The notes below the pieces were generated by a model that was given only the letters and a program-made list of their open reading frames with translations, searched no databases and had not been told where the DNA came from. This document shows, piece by piece, positions 56,901-64,000 of a stretch of DNA of 64,000 bases (position 1 is its first letter; each line of letters opens with the position of its first letter). The position numbers and the translations under genes are program-made. The stretch is taken from contig NZ_JABBXB010000004.1 of the NCBI RefSeq assembly GCF_013387485.1, forward strand, positions 372,001-436,000, given 5' to 3'. The DNA is from Stenotrophomonas sp. SAM-B (lineage in GTDB: Bacteria; Pseudomonadota; Gammaproteobacteria; Xanthomonadales; Xanthomonadaceae).

Positions 56901-56994
56901 GCGCGAACGCGCTGGCGGGCACGACGGCCGCGGCCAAGGCGCTTGCGATGGCCGCGGACAACGTAACGCGGCGGTGCATGCGTGACATCTTCAT
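53926..56994 (-). CDS. TonB-dependent outer-membrane receptor, probable glycan transporter
   Basis: 1022 residues. Signal peptide ending ASAFAQ; TonB box region ATTLDSVTVTGYRYAIEKSLQQKRDANAVVEVITAEDVGKFPDKNVADALQRVPGVVI, a plug opening typical of the large carbohydrate receptors of Xanthomonas and Caulobacter; a 22-strand-like barrel; and terminal ...LYFGVNWKF ending in Phe as outer-membrane barrels do. There is no FecA-type signalling extension. GGAG and GAGAG precede the ATG. The gene is divergent from the GH92 enzyme, and an operator-like 14-mer lies 48 bases upstream of its start, linking it to the LacI regulator downstream. Confidence 0.92.
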   Translation of the reverse strand: MKMSRMHRRVTLSAAIASALAAAVVPASAFAQQATPAATGTPDATTLDSVTVTGYRYAIEKSLQQKRDANAVVEVITAEDVGKFPDKNVADALQRVPGVVITRSGGEGKSVSVRGLAPDLTLTQLNGNYVATSETNNEASRSFNYTLLPSNMLSSAELFKSPEARIDEGGIGGTVILHTRRPLDMEANSGYVNLEGTSSDTSHDIDPQASALYSWHSKDERFGVLVGVTQQKRTSRTMEASTEDYQWYGAGDARDANGNALPQDGIHYWWGQSGFNNQTGGNYSDFFMPTSVNFAVKEEKRERKGGQLTFQFKPLDNLTLTANYFRFELQGDYTQNMLKVPEWSMARFDGDGNWAGGRLLNGLDFDPSGSIVTGAQFEKLPGKAYICSEEQAAAAGLAPGGWGPDDCTLPTPQLTGGYSKEKALSQTADLAVEWDISPLWKASFTGGRTWSEGGPSMNFRMSAKPRRKVGPDYLSGNQYTAWDLTGTPSVQFSPDLQQQLMAGIAEVDTGSTDSSWMQTEVEQNYFQADFTKLFETGWLDSIQFGTKYRDGKVHRNTGNTYWVCQGLDPSDYDNNRYQAGCDSTAGDAQPGFFLSNPISNIAGGFNANVFPGINYPAYINYLNQTYGGSHNRTEEDFVYDVNEKIYSGYFQANFRTERLRGNVGVRVVRTEQFAQSSDSVERFNDYFVDNANGSPMSCDDPAADPTLRCQGGFVRLPDNQVRDKVYTLSSLDKTYTDFLPSFNIAWDITDTLVLRGAASKVIARPGYTSIAYPGGLNYISEEYSNDRRVAGGTDTPGWYGSGSNKNLEPFEAVQFDLGVEWYFKPGSAAGVALFRKNVDNFTVPVVRDQQMTVGGQTVTVQKYATEANGRDGVSQGVEVYGQYTFDMGFGVQANYTYNDTNLASIVLDGEEIGASPLVGSAKNQANVTIFYENDTILARASYNRRGEVVGGLNNGLTTYTKPYDQLDLNVAYNITPDWTVTASVLNATKSELQSYIGGDSEARLLSNIYAGRQLYFGVNWKF

Positions 56995-57041
56995 TCCACT
57001 CTCTCCCTCTCCTGGATTGACACGGTGGCGATACGAATTCT

Positions 57042-57055
57042 TTGAATCGATCTAA
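57042..57055. promoter_or_regulatory. Operator-like site 1
   Basis: TTGAATCGATCTAA, centred on the palindrome ATCGAT; 12 of 14 bases identical to site 3. Nearest to the TonB receptor start (48 bases). Probable target of the LacI-type regulator at 60168. Confidence 0.7.
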
Positions 57056-57162
57056 TGTTTGAAGCCCATTCTCCAGAGCGTCGAGTTGCCTGGCGCGTCC
57101 CGCATGCATCGCGTGGGGCAGTCCCCCGGCTCCCCACTTCCGGCAATCGTGACCGTTTTAAG

Positions 57163-57176
57163 TTGGATCGATCTAA
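57163..57176. promoter_or_regulatory. Operator-like site 2
   Basis: TTGGATCGATCTAA, same orientation and core as sites 1 and 3, in the middle of the divergent region. Confidence 0.7.
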
Positions 57177-57448
57177 ACGATTGGCGGGTGATTTTTAACA
57201 CGACCGTGCGGGCGAAGCATGCTGCTCCGCAATATGGATTCCCGGGGAGCTTTCGCTTGGCGAGGGCCCTGTCCCCGGCGGCACAGGCCGGACGGCCCCG
57301 GCCCTGCGGGTGGGCCGCTCACCATGAATCGGACTTCCGACCCGGGTTGCCCAGGTACGAGTGCGAAGCGGCATGGGCAGTGAATGGCCGCCCCAGGCAG
57401 GGCCATGTTGCAGCGCAGAATGCATCGCCTGAAATTCCCGTGCTTTAC

Positions 57449-57462
57449 TTAAATCGATCTAA
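57449..57462. promoter_or_regulatory. Operator-like site 3
   Basis: TTAAATCGATCTAA, the most symmetric of the three, about 100 bases before the GH92 start codon. Suitable for repression of the GH92 promoter. Confidence 0.7.
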
Positions 57463-57562
57463 ATTCACCGGGGTGTGGATTGGGTCGCCCAGTCCAGGGA
57501 ACCCGCGGCACCCACCGCCAGGGGTTCGCGCTGCCGCCACGTCCGCCAAGGAGTCCGTGTCC

Positions 57563-60049
57563 GTGACCCGTTTTTCCAAGCGTCCTTCCGTTGTTCCCGC
57601 CGCCCATGCCGTCCCGGCACGCCGCCGCCCGCTGGCCGGCCTGGCCTTCCTGCTGGCGCTGAGCTGCGCGCCGCTGTTGCTGCAGGCCGCGCCCGCTGCA
57701 CTGGAGCGTGAGGTCAACACCTTCATCGGCAGCAAGGACGATGGCAATACGTTCCCGGGCGCCTCGGCGCCGTTCGGCCTGATCCAGGTCAGCCCGATCG
57801 GCGAGCACTACGCCGGCTGGCGCTATGACGATCCCAAGATCCGCGGCTTCGGCCACTCCTTCCTGTCCGGCGCGGGCTGCTGGGAGCAGGGCGGCCAGGT
57901 TTCGGTCCTGCCGGTGACCGGCAGCATCGGCCCGGGCGGTGACTTCAACACCGACGACGCCAAGAGCTTCGACCACAAGCGCTACGCCTCGAGCTATACG
58001 CACGACGGTGAAGTCGGCCAGGCCGGCTACTACAAGGTGCGCCTGACCAATTACGGCGGCATCGATGCCGAGGCCACCGCGCGCACCCGCGCCGCGGCCG
58101 AGCGCTACACCTTTGCCGCCGACGCGACGACCGGCCATGTGCTGGTCAACCTCGGCCAGGCCAACGAGCGCCATTCGGTGATCGGCAGCGTGGTCGACGT
58201 GGTCGGCGACCGTGCCGTGGAAGGCAAGCTGGTCACCAAGAGCTTCTGCGGTGGGCATCAGTACACCACCTGGTTCCGCATCGAGTTCGATCGCCCGTTC
58301 AAGGCGTTCGGTATCTGGGGCGAGGGCGGCGGCCTGCCGGGCGCACGCCATGGCATGGAGGGCGAACTCAAGCCCAGCGGTGCCTGGCTCAGCTTCGACC
58401 TGGGCAAGGGCCGCGCCGTGACTGCGGTCAGTGCGATCTCGCACGTGGATGCCGAAGGCGCGCGCACCAACCTGCGCAGCGATGGCATGCAGGGCGACCG
58501 CCTGCTCGGCTTCGACCAGATGCGCCAGCTTGCGCAGCAGCAGTGGCGCAAGGAGCTGGCCGCGGTGCGCGTACAGGGCGGCAGCCACGATGATCGCACC
58601 GTGCTGTACACCGCGCTGTACCACGCGCTGCTGCAGCCGCTGACCGGCAGTGATGCCGATGGCCGCTACCGCGGTTACGACGACGCCATCCATCGCGCCG
58701 ATGGCTGGACCTACTACGAGTACTTCTCGCTGTGGGATACCTACCGCGCACAGAACCAGTGGCTGGCGCTGACCAAGCCGGAGGTCGCGCGCGATATCGG
58801 CCGGACCCTGCTGGCCATCGAAGCGCAGGGTGGCTGGTTGCCGCGTTGGGGCTATGCCAACTTCGAAACCAACATCATGACGGGTGATCCGGTCACGCCG
58901 TTCCTGGTGGACCTCTGGCGGTTCGGCGCGCTCGCCGGCCGCGAAGGCGAGGCCTACACCGCGCTGCGCAAGAACGCGTTCGAGGTACCGCCGATGAACT
59001 CGCGTCATGCAGGCCGTTCGGGCAACCCGAGCTACCTGACCAACGGCTACGTGCAGTACGACCGCGCCTTCCCCTCCAAGGGCATGGACGTGGATCCGCA
59101 CCACGGTGGCTCGGCGACGCTGGAATACGCGCTGGCCGACTGCGCGCTGGCGCAGATGGCCGATGGCCTCGGGCATGCCGCCGATGCCGGTGTGCTGCGC
59201 GAGCGCGGCCGCAACTGGCACAAGGTGTGGGACCCGTCGGTGCGGGACGAGGAGGGCGACTTCAACGGTTTCCCGCGTCCGCGCATGGAAGATGGCGCGT
59301 GGTACCTGCCCGCCGACGGCAAGTACAGCCCGCGCTCGCACCATGGTTTCCATGAAGGCACCGCGTGGCAGTACCAGTGGCTGGCGCAGCAGGACGTGCC
59401 CGGCCTGGTCCAGGCCATGCACGGTCGTGAGCAGGCGGCCCGTCGGCTGGATACGTTCTTCGCCTATGACGCACTCGTGAAGTCGCCGCTGACCGCCGCG
59501 CGCAAGGAATGGGTGGTCGGGCCGTACAGCTATTACAACCAGTACCGCTACAACCCCAACAACGAGCCCGACCTGCACGCGCCGTGGATGTATACGCTGA
59601 TCGGGCAGCCGTGGAAGACCGCGACCGTGGTGCGTGCCGCGCAGCAGCTGTTCACCAATGCGCCCAACGGCGTGACCGGCAACGATGACCTGGGCACGAT
59701 GTCGGCGTGGTACCTGTTCAGTGCGCTCGGTCTGTATCCGGCGGTGCCGGGCAGCGGCGAGTTCCTGCTGCATACGCCGCGTTTTGCCCGTGCCGAGATC
59801 GATCTGGGCCAGGGCAAGACACTCACTTTGAAGGCGCCGGGCGCCGATGGCCGCCAGCTGCAGTACGTCCAGAACGTCCAGATCGACGGCCGCGCGCATG
59901 CGCCCGTGTGGCTGGACTGGGCGCAGCTGCAGCGCGGTGGCACCATCGCCTTCGCGCTGGGCAGCACCGCCCCGGAGAACGGCTGGGGTACGCAGGCCGA
60001 GGCGCTGCCGGCCTCGTTCTGCGCCACCCCCGGCGCAGTGCTGGAATGA
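57563..60049 (+). CDS. GH92 family alpha-mannosidase, secreted
   Basis: Calcium-dependent exo-alpha-mannosidase family that trims high-mannose N-glycans. 828 residues from the GTG at 57563, chosen because AAGGAG lies 9 bases upstream; a GTG at 57557 is too close. Signal peptide (RRRPLAGLAFLLALSCAPLLLQAAPA). GH92 blocks: VNTFIGSKDDGNTFPGASAPFGLIQVSP at the mature N-terminus, GFGHSFLSGAGC, YEYFSLWDTYRAQNQWLALTKP, GWLPRWGYANFETNIMTGDPVTPFLVD, EGTAWQYQW and NDDLGTMSAWYLFSALGLYPAVPGSGEF, which carries the catalytic-site residues. Divergent from the TonB receptor. Confidence 0.93.
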   Translation: MTRFSKRPSVVPAAHAVPARRRPLAGLAFLLALSCAPLLLQAAPAALEREVNTFIGSKDDGNTFPGASAPFGLIQVSPIGEHYAGWRYDDPKIRGFGHSFLSGAGCWEQGGQVSVLPVTGSIGPGGDFNTDDAKSFDHKRYASSYTHDGEVGQAGYYKVRLTNYGGIDAEATARTRAAAERYTFAADATTGHVLVNLGQANERHSVIGSVVDVVGDRAVEGKLVTKSFCGGHQYTTWFRIEFDRPFKAFGIWGEGGGLPGARHGMEGELKPSGAWLSFDLGKGRAVTAVSAISHVDAEGARTNLRSDGMQGDRLLGFDQMRQLAQQQWRKELAAVRVQGGSHDDRTVLYTALYHALLQPLTGSDADGRYRGYDDAIHRADGWTYYEYFSLWDTYRAQNQWLALTKPEVARDIGRTLLAIEAQGGWLPRWGYANFETNIMTGDPVTPFLVDLWRFGALAGREGEAYTALRKNAFEVPPMNSRHAGRSGNPSYLTNGYVQYDRAFPSKGMDVDPHHGGSATLEYALADCALAQMADGLGHAADAGVLRERGRNWHKVWDPSVRDEEGDFNGFPRPRMEDGAWYLPADGKYSPRSHHGFHEGTAWQYQWLAQQDVPGLVQAMHGREQAARRLDTFFAYDALVKSPLTAARKEWVVGPYSYYNQYRYNPNNEPDLHAPWMYTLIGQPWKTATVVRAAQQLFTNAPNGVTGNDDLGTMSAWYLFSALGLYPAVPGSGEFLLHTPRFARAEIDLGQGKTLTLKAPGADGRQLQYVQNVQIDGRAHAPVWLDWAQLQRGGTIAFALGSTAPENGWGTQAEALPASFCATPGAVLE

Positions 60050-60167
60050 GCGGCGCGCCCGCCTGCGCCGAGGTCGTCCCCCCGGGGCTGACCGCCGGCA
60101 CGGGCGCGGACCGCTGGCCAATGCGATCGTTTAGGCTTGCACCTTGCTTGAGGAACCCGACGACCCG

Positions 60168-61211
60168 ATGAAAGACAAGGCCACCCCCGCCGGCAAAGGC
60201 ACGCGCGCGGTCACCGTGACCGACATCGCCGAAGCGATCGGCGTGTCGCGCGCGACCGTGTCGCTGGTGCTGCGTGGCAGCCCCCTGGTGAACGTCGACA
60301 CCCGTGCCAAGGTGGAGGCCGAACTGCGGCGCCAGCGCTACGTCTACAACCGCGGCGCGGCCAACCTGCGTCGGCGCACGTCTTCGAGTGTGGCCCTGGT
60401 CATCAACGACCTGTCCAACCCGTTCTTCGCCGAATTCGCCTCCGGGGTGGACGAAGCGCTGGGCGGCAAGGGCTTCGTGACCCTGCTCGGCAGCACCGGT
60501 GAATCGCCGGAGCGGCAGCAGGCCGTGCTGACCACCTTGATGGAGCACATGCCGGCCGGGCTGATCCTGTCGCCGGCCGAGGGCAGTGATACGGGGCAGC
60601 TCCGGCAGGTGCTCGGCCATGCCAACGTGCTGCTGTTCAATCGCGAACTGCCCGGCGCAGAGTGGGACTTCCTGACCCTGGACAACCAGCAGGGTGCCTA
60701 CCTGGCCACCCGCCATCTGATCGAACAGGGCCACCGCCGCATCGCGTTCTATGGCGGCCATGCGGTCTCCAGTTCGTGCCATCAGCGTCGTACCGGGTAT
60801 GCGCAGGCGCTGGTCGAGGCGGGCATGCCGGTGCAGCCGGCGTGGCTGATCGAAACATCGCCCAGTCGTCTGGATGCGGCCGCGCGGACCGGCGAGCTGT
60901 TCGCGCTCGGTGACGTGCCGACCGCAGCGGTCTGCTACAACGACAGCGTCGCGCTGGGCCTGATGCTGGGCCTGGCCTCGCGCGGCGTGCAGCCGGGCCG
61001 CGACTTCGCGGTGACCGGTTTCGATGACATTTCCGAGGCCTCGGTGGCATCGCCGCCGCTGACCACGCTGACCGTCAATCCGCGCGAGCGCGGGCGGCAG
61101 GCAGCCGAACTGCTGTTGCTGCGTCTGGACCATCCCGACGCTGCGCCGGCCCGTACCGTTGCACCGGTCCAGCTCCGCGTTCGCGAGAGCAGTGGCGCGA
61201 TGACCGTCTGA
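60168..61211 (+). CDS. LacI-family transcriptional regulator
   Basis: 347 residues from the ATG at 60168; a TTG at 60144 is possible. N-terminal helix-turn-helix VTVTDIAEAIGVSRATVSLVLRGSPLVNVDTRAKVEAELRRQRYVYNRGAANLRRR with hinge, then a periplasmic-binding-protein-like sensor (SSVALVINDLSNPFFAEFASGVDEAL ... VTGFDDISEASVASPPLTTLTVNPRERGRQAAELLL). It lies between GH92 and the transporter genes and is the obvious binder of the ATCGAT-centred sites at 57042, 57163 and 57449. The inducer is probably a mannose-related sugar. Confidence 0.92.
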   Translation: MKDKATPAGKGTRAVTVTDIAEAIGVSRATVSLVLRGSPLVNVDTRAKVEAELRRQRYVYNRGAANLRRRTSSSVALVINDLSNPFFAEFASGVDEALGGKGFVTLLGSTGESPERQQAVLTTLMEHMPAGLILSPAEGSDTGQLRQVLGHANVLLFNRELPGAEWDFLTLDNQQGAYLATRHLIEQGHRRIAFYGGHAVSSSCHQRRTGYAQALVEAGMPVQPAWLIETSPSRLDAAARTGELFALGDVPTAAVCYNDSVALGLMLGLASRGVQPGRDFAVTGFDDISEASVASPPLTTLTVNPRERGRQAAELLLLRLDHPDAAPARTVAPVQLRVRESSGAMTV

Positions 61212-61255
61212 TGGTTTCCCCAATCACCTGCTCGCGCACTGAGGCGCGTACCTGA

Positions 61256-62566
61256 ATGCCCATCTCTCCTACGCCCCGCCTCCCATCCTCATCCTCCGCT
61301 GCGCCCGTGGTGAACACGCGTGTCGCGCTGGCCGTGGCGACCACCATCTTCTTCATGTGGGGCTTCCTCACCTGCCTCAACGACATCCTGATCCCGCATC
61401 TGAAGGCGGTGTTCGAACTGAACTACGCCCGCGCGATGCTGGTGCAGTTCACCTTCTTCGGTGCGTACTTCCTGATGTCGCTCCCGGCCGGCCGGCTGGT
61501 CGCGCATCTGGGCTACAAGAAGGGCATCGTGGCCGGCCTGGCGATTGCCGCGGTCGGTGCGCTGGGCTTCTGGCCGGCGGCCGAACTGCGCGTGTATGAA
61601 GCCTTCCTGGGTGCCCTGTTCGTGCTGGCCACCGGCATCACCGTGCTGCAGGTCGCGGCCAACCCGTACGTGGCGCTGCTTGGCCCGGAGCAGACGGCCT
61701 CCAGCCGCCTGACCCTGGCCCAGGCGCTGAACTCGCTGGGTACCGCGATCGCGCCGATCTTCGGCGGGCTGCTGATCCTGGGCAACACGGTCAAGAGTGC
61801 CGACGAGATCGGCGCGCTGCCGGCCGCCGAGCAGATCGCCTACCGCGTGCAGGAAGCGCAGTCCGTGCAGGGCCCGTACGTGGGCCTGGCCGTGGCGCTG
61901 TTCCTGCTGGCGGTATTCGTTTATCTGTTCCGCCTGCCGGCGCTGACTGAAACCACCGAGCAGGCCGATACCAGCAAGCACACCCTGCTGGATGCGCTGC
62001 GCCATCGCCACGTGCTGTTCGGCGTGCTGGCGATCTTCTTCTACGTGGGTGCGGAAGTGTCGATCGGCAGCTTCCTGGTCAACTACCTGTCGCTGCCCAA
62101 CATCGGCGGCTTCACCGAGAAGGAAGCCACCCATTACGTCTCGGCGTACTGGACGCTGGCGATGATCGGTCGTTTCGCCGGCTCGGCGATCATGACCCGG
62201 TTCTCGCCGCGCGTGCTGCTCACCCTGTTCGCAGGCATGAACGTCGCACTGCTGGCGCTGACCATGCTCAGCCAGGGGCAGGTCGCGTTGTACTCGATCG
62301 TGGCGGTGGGTCTGTTCAACTCCATCATGTTCCCGACCATCTTCGCGCTGAGCATCGAACGCCTGGGCACGCTGACCAACAAGGCCTCCAGCCTGTTGAT
62401 CATGGCCATCGTCGGTGGCGCGGTGGTGCCGTACCTGCAGGGCCTGCTGGCCGACAGCATCGGGCTGCATGAGTCCTTCATCCTGCCGCTGCTGTGCTAC
62501 GGCTACATCATCTTCTACGGCCTGTCCGGTTCGCGCCCGGCCGTCGGATTCCGCCAGGGAGCTTGA
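61256..62566 (+). CDS. FucP/GluP-type sugar:proton symporter (MFS)
   Basis: 436 residues, 12 helices. TTIFFMWGFLTCLNDILIPHLK at the N-terminus is the FucP-family signature, followed by SLPAGRLVAHLGYKKGIV and ANPYVALLGPEQTASSRLTLAQALNSLGTAIAPIFGG. Such carriers import fucose, glucose, galactose or mannose; mannose is favoured by the downstream isomerase and fructokinase. Starts 44 bases after the regulator. Confidence 0.9.
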   Translation: MPISPTPRLPSSSSAAPVVNTRVALAVATTIFFMWGFLTCLNDILIPHLKAVFELNYARAMLVQFTFFGAYFLMSLPAGRLVAHLGYKKGIVAGLAIAAVGALGFWPAAELRVYEAFLGALFVLATGITVLQVAANPYVALLGPEQTASSRLTLAQALNSLGTAIAPIFGGLLILGNTVKSADEIGALPAAEQIAYRVQEAQSVQGPYVGLAVALFLLAVFVYLFRLPALTETTEQADTSKHTLLDALRHRHVLFGVLAIFFYVGAEVSIGSFLVNYLSLPNIGGFTEKEATHYVSAYWTLAMIGRFAGSAIMTRFSPRVLLTLFAGMNVALLALTMLSQGQVALYSIVAVGLFNSIMFPTIFALSIERLGTLTNKASSLLIMAIVGGAVVPYLQGLLADSIGLHESFILPLLCYGYIIFYGLSGSRPAVGFRQGA

Positions 62567-62573
62567 GGCCACG

Positions 62574-63569
62574 ATGTCCAAGATTGTTTGTTTCGGCGAG
62601 ATTTTGATCGATCTACTTGCCCAGCCGCCGGCCACCCCGGACACCCCGCGTGCCTTCCTGCAGTACGCCGGCGGTGCGCCGGCCAACGTCGCCGTGGCGG
62701 CCGCAAGGCTCGGTGCGGATACCCATTTTGCCGGGATGCTCGGCCAGGACATGTTCGGCGACTTCCTTGCCGAGAGCCTGGCCAGTGCCGGCGTGGCGAC
62801 CGACTGCATCGTGCGCACCGACGCGGCCAAGACCGCGCTGGCGTTCGTCGCGCTGGATGCCAGCGGCGAGCGCAGCTTCAGTTTCTACCGCCCGCCGGCA
62901 GCCGACCTGCTGTTCCGCAGCGCGCACTTCCACCCGAACTGCTTCGACGGTACGCGCAGCTTCCACGTGTGCTCCAACAGCCTGACCGAAGCGGAGATCG
63001 CCGACGCCACGCTCGAGGGCATGCGCCGCGCCCGCCAGGCCGGTGCGATGGTCAGCCTCGATCTCAACCTGCGCCCGGCGCTGTGGCCGACCGGTGTCGA
63101 CCCGCTGCCGCGGCTGTGGGAAGCGTTGTCGCTGGCCGACCTGGTCAAGCTCTCTCGCGAGGAACTGGAGTACCTGGCGGCCTCGGTGCCCGGCGGTGAT
63201 GCCGCCGTGGTCGAGCGCCTGCTCGCTGCGCAGGCCCAGGCGGTGGTGATCACCGACGGCGCCGCACCGATCCGCTGGCATACCCGCCACACCCACGGCG
63301 TGCTCACCGGCTTCCGCGTCACCACGGTGGATTCGACCGCGGCCGGCGATGCCTTCGTCGGCGGCCTGCTGTTCGGAATCGGCGAGCGCGGCGGGGACGG
63401 CGCCGGTTTCGCCGCGTTCTGCCAGGACCCCGCCGGGTTGGTCGAGGCGATCCGCTTCGGCGCGGCCGTCGGTGCATTGGCCGTGACCCGCAAGGGCGCT
63501 TTCGCCGCGATGCCCAGCCTCCATGAAGTCCAGCAACTGCTGCAGCAACAACAGGATGACGCCGCATGA
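62574..63569 (+). CDS. Fructokinase, PfkB family
   Basis: 331 residues. IVCFGEILIDLLAQPP, YAGGAPANVAVAAARLGADTHFAGMLGQDMFG (PfkB signature 1) and TTVDSTAAGDAFVGGLLFG (signature 2, catalytic Asp). It phosphorylates fructose to fructose-6-phosphate, completing mannose use after isomerisation. GAGG lies 8 bases before the ATG. The first 15 codons are unusually AT-rich, with rare CTA and TTG leucine codons, and contain an operator-like 14-mer. Overlaps the next gene (ATGA). Confidence 0.92.
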   Translation: MSKIVCFGEILIDLLAQPPATPDTPRAFLQYAGGAPANVAVAAARLGADTHFAGMLGQDMFGDFLAESLASAGVATDCIVRTDAAKTALAFVALDASGERSFSFYRPPAADLLFRSAHFHPNCFDGTRSFHVCSNSLTEAEIADATLEGMRRARQAGAMVSLDLNLRPALWPTGVDPLPRLWEALSLADLVKLSREELEYLAASVPGGDAAVVERLLAAQAQAVVITDGAAPIRWHTRHTHGVLTGFRVTTVDSTAAGDAFVGGLLFGIGERGGDGAGFAAFCQDPAGLVEAIRFGAAVGALAVTRKGAFAAMPSLHEVQQLLQQQQDDAA

Positions 63570-64000
63570 CCACGCCGGTTCCGCCGACCCCCGACTTCCG
63601 CTCGCCCGCGTTCCTGCGCGCCCACATCGCGCAGACGATGGCGTTCTACCAGCCGCATGAAATCGACCCGAACGGCGGCTTCTTCCATTACTACCGTGAC
63701 GATGGCAGCGTGTATGACGCCGGCCACCGTCATCTGGTCAGCAGCGCCCGCTTCGTGTTCAACCATGCGATGGCCTACCGCGAATTCGGCAAGCCCGAGG
63801 ACCTGGCGGCGGTCGAGCATGGTCTGCGCTACCTGCGCGAGGTGCATCGCAACCCAGCGACGGGCGGTTATGCATGGACGCTGCGCGATGGCGTGGTCGA
63901 AGATGCGACCAACCACTGCTATGGCGTGGCCTTCGTGCTGCTGGCCTACAGCTGCGCGCTGAAGGCCGGGATCGGCGAAGCGCGGTCGTGGATGGACGAG
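63566..64000 (+). CDS. AGE-family epimerase/isomerase, probable mannose isomerase (3' end outside window)
   Basis: The first 145 residues are present. SPAFLRAHIAQTMAFYQPHEIDPNGGFFHYYRDDGSVYDAGHRHLVSSARFVFNHAMAYREFG is typical of the N-acylglucosamine 2-epimerase/mannose isomerase (alpha/alpha)6 barrel, followed by the conserved histidine-containing TNHCYGVAFVLLAYSCAL. With a fructokinase directly upstream (ATGA overlap) and an alpha-mannosidase nearby, D-mannose to D-fructose isomerisation is the likely reaction. Confidence 0.87.
   Translation, partial: MTTPVPPTPDFRSPAFLRAHIAQTMAFYQPHEIDPNGGFFHYYRDDGSVYDAGHRHLVSSARFVFNHAMAYREFGKPEDLAAVEHGLRYLREVHRNPATGGYAWTLRDGVVEDATNHCYGVAFVLLAYSCALKAGIGEARSWMDE

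Larger units (their letters stand above)
56995..57562. promoter_or_regulatory. Divergent control region of the TonB receptor and GH92 genes
   Basis: About 570 bases without a supported gene; the long frame in which GH92 is read could extend to 57059 but lacks coding character there. The region holds three operator-like 14-mers, listed separately, and AT-rich patches around 57035-57060, 57155-57205 and 57440-57468 in otherwise GC-rich DNA. Confidence 0.7.

Noticed and set aside
55105-56985. 626-residue plus-strand frame inside the TonB receptor gene
   Set aside because: Antisense shadow; no signal, domain or ribosome site.
57449-60121. 890-residue minus-strand frame opposite GH92
   Set aside because: Shadow frame of a high-GC gene; the plus strand carries all GH92 motifs.
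60110-60140. Fourth operator (GCGATCGTTTAGG) before the LacI gene
   Set aside because: Only a partial match to the TTRRATCGATCTAA sites; not distinguishable from chance.

Overview
The window is high-GC DNA with long, tightly packed genes. It looks like a Xanthomonadaceae chromosome, most probably Stenotrophomonas or a close relative. Three things point there: the gene order thrABC - fnr - hisS - TrpR-like regulator - hisGDCBHAFI, a GTAG-headed short palindrome of the kind common in Stenotrophomonas, and a carbohydrate-uptake locus with a TonB receptor, GH92 enzyme, LacI regulator and MFS transporter. The genus is an inference; the family is fairly secure.

Layout. 1-1504 (minus): 3' truncated piperideine-6-carboxylate/ALDH7 dehydrogenase. 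1755-2744 (minus): galE. 3097-15021 (plus): exopolysaccharide (EPS) operon with initiating sugar-phosphate transferase, low-molecular-weight tyrosine phosphatase, Wzc-type tyrosine kinase, Wzx flippase, an Fe-S F420-hydrogenase-beta-like protein, a pyruvyl transferase, three glycosyltransferases and a Wzy-like polymerase. 15162-20340 (minus, convergent): the matching export/maturation set yjbE/gfcA, wza/gfcE, gfcB, gfcC, gfcD. Together these equal an E. coli group-4-capsule/Yjb-like system split over two convergent transcripts. 20440-21000: PAP2-type phosphatase. 21127-21203: tRNA-Arg(CCT), followed by about 3 kb of gene-poor DNA with different character (one acyltransferase, one lipoprotein) that may be a decayed island.

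24226-25756: small hydrophilic or proline-rich proteins and a YetF/DUF421 membrane protein. 25943-30409: a compact operon of zinc alcohol dehydrogenase, short acyl-CoA-dehydrogenase-like protein, PIG-L deacetylase, NodS-like methyltransferase, GT2 glycosyltransferase and PQ-loop membrane protein. Its product is unknown and it is the best candidate here for an undescribed pathway. 30579-33811: ferritin-like protein, small hypothetical, GNAT, AraC regulator, EamA transporter.

33905-38934: threonine operon with a Thr/Ile-rich leader peptide (not a large ORF) and overlapping alternative RNA stems in front of thrA. 38984-39745: Fnr/Anr-type regulator. 39887-41670: hisS and a small lipoprotein. 41753-49171: TrpR-like regulator under a perfect palindrome overlapping its own promoter, then all histidine genes in one overlapping run. 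49265-53788: secreted phosphoesterase, glucokinase, Tat-exported N4-(GlcNAc)-asparaginase, CutC. 53926-64000: TonB receptor, GH92 alpha-mannosidase, LacI regulator, FucP-like transporter, fructokinase and the start of an AGE-family isomerase, with three near-identical operator-like 14-mers between the divergent TonB and GH92 genes. From 50973 on, these genes fit uptake and breakdown of mannose-rich N-glycans: deglycosylation, mannose import, mannose to fructose to fructose-6-phosphate, and phosphorylation of the glucose/GlcNAc part.

All calls come from reading sequence and protein motifs; no database search was run.
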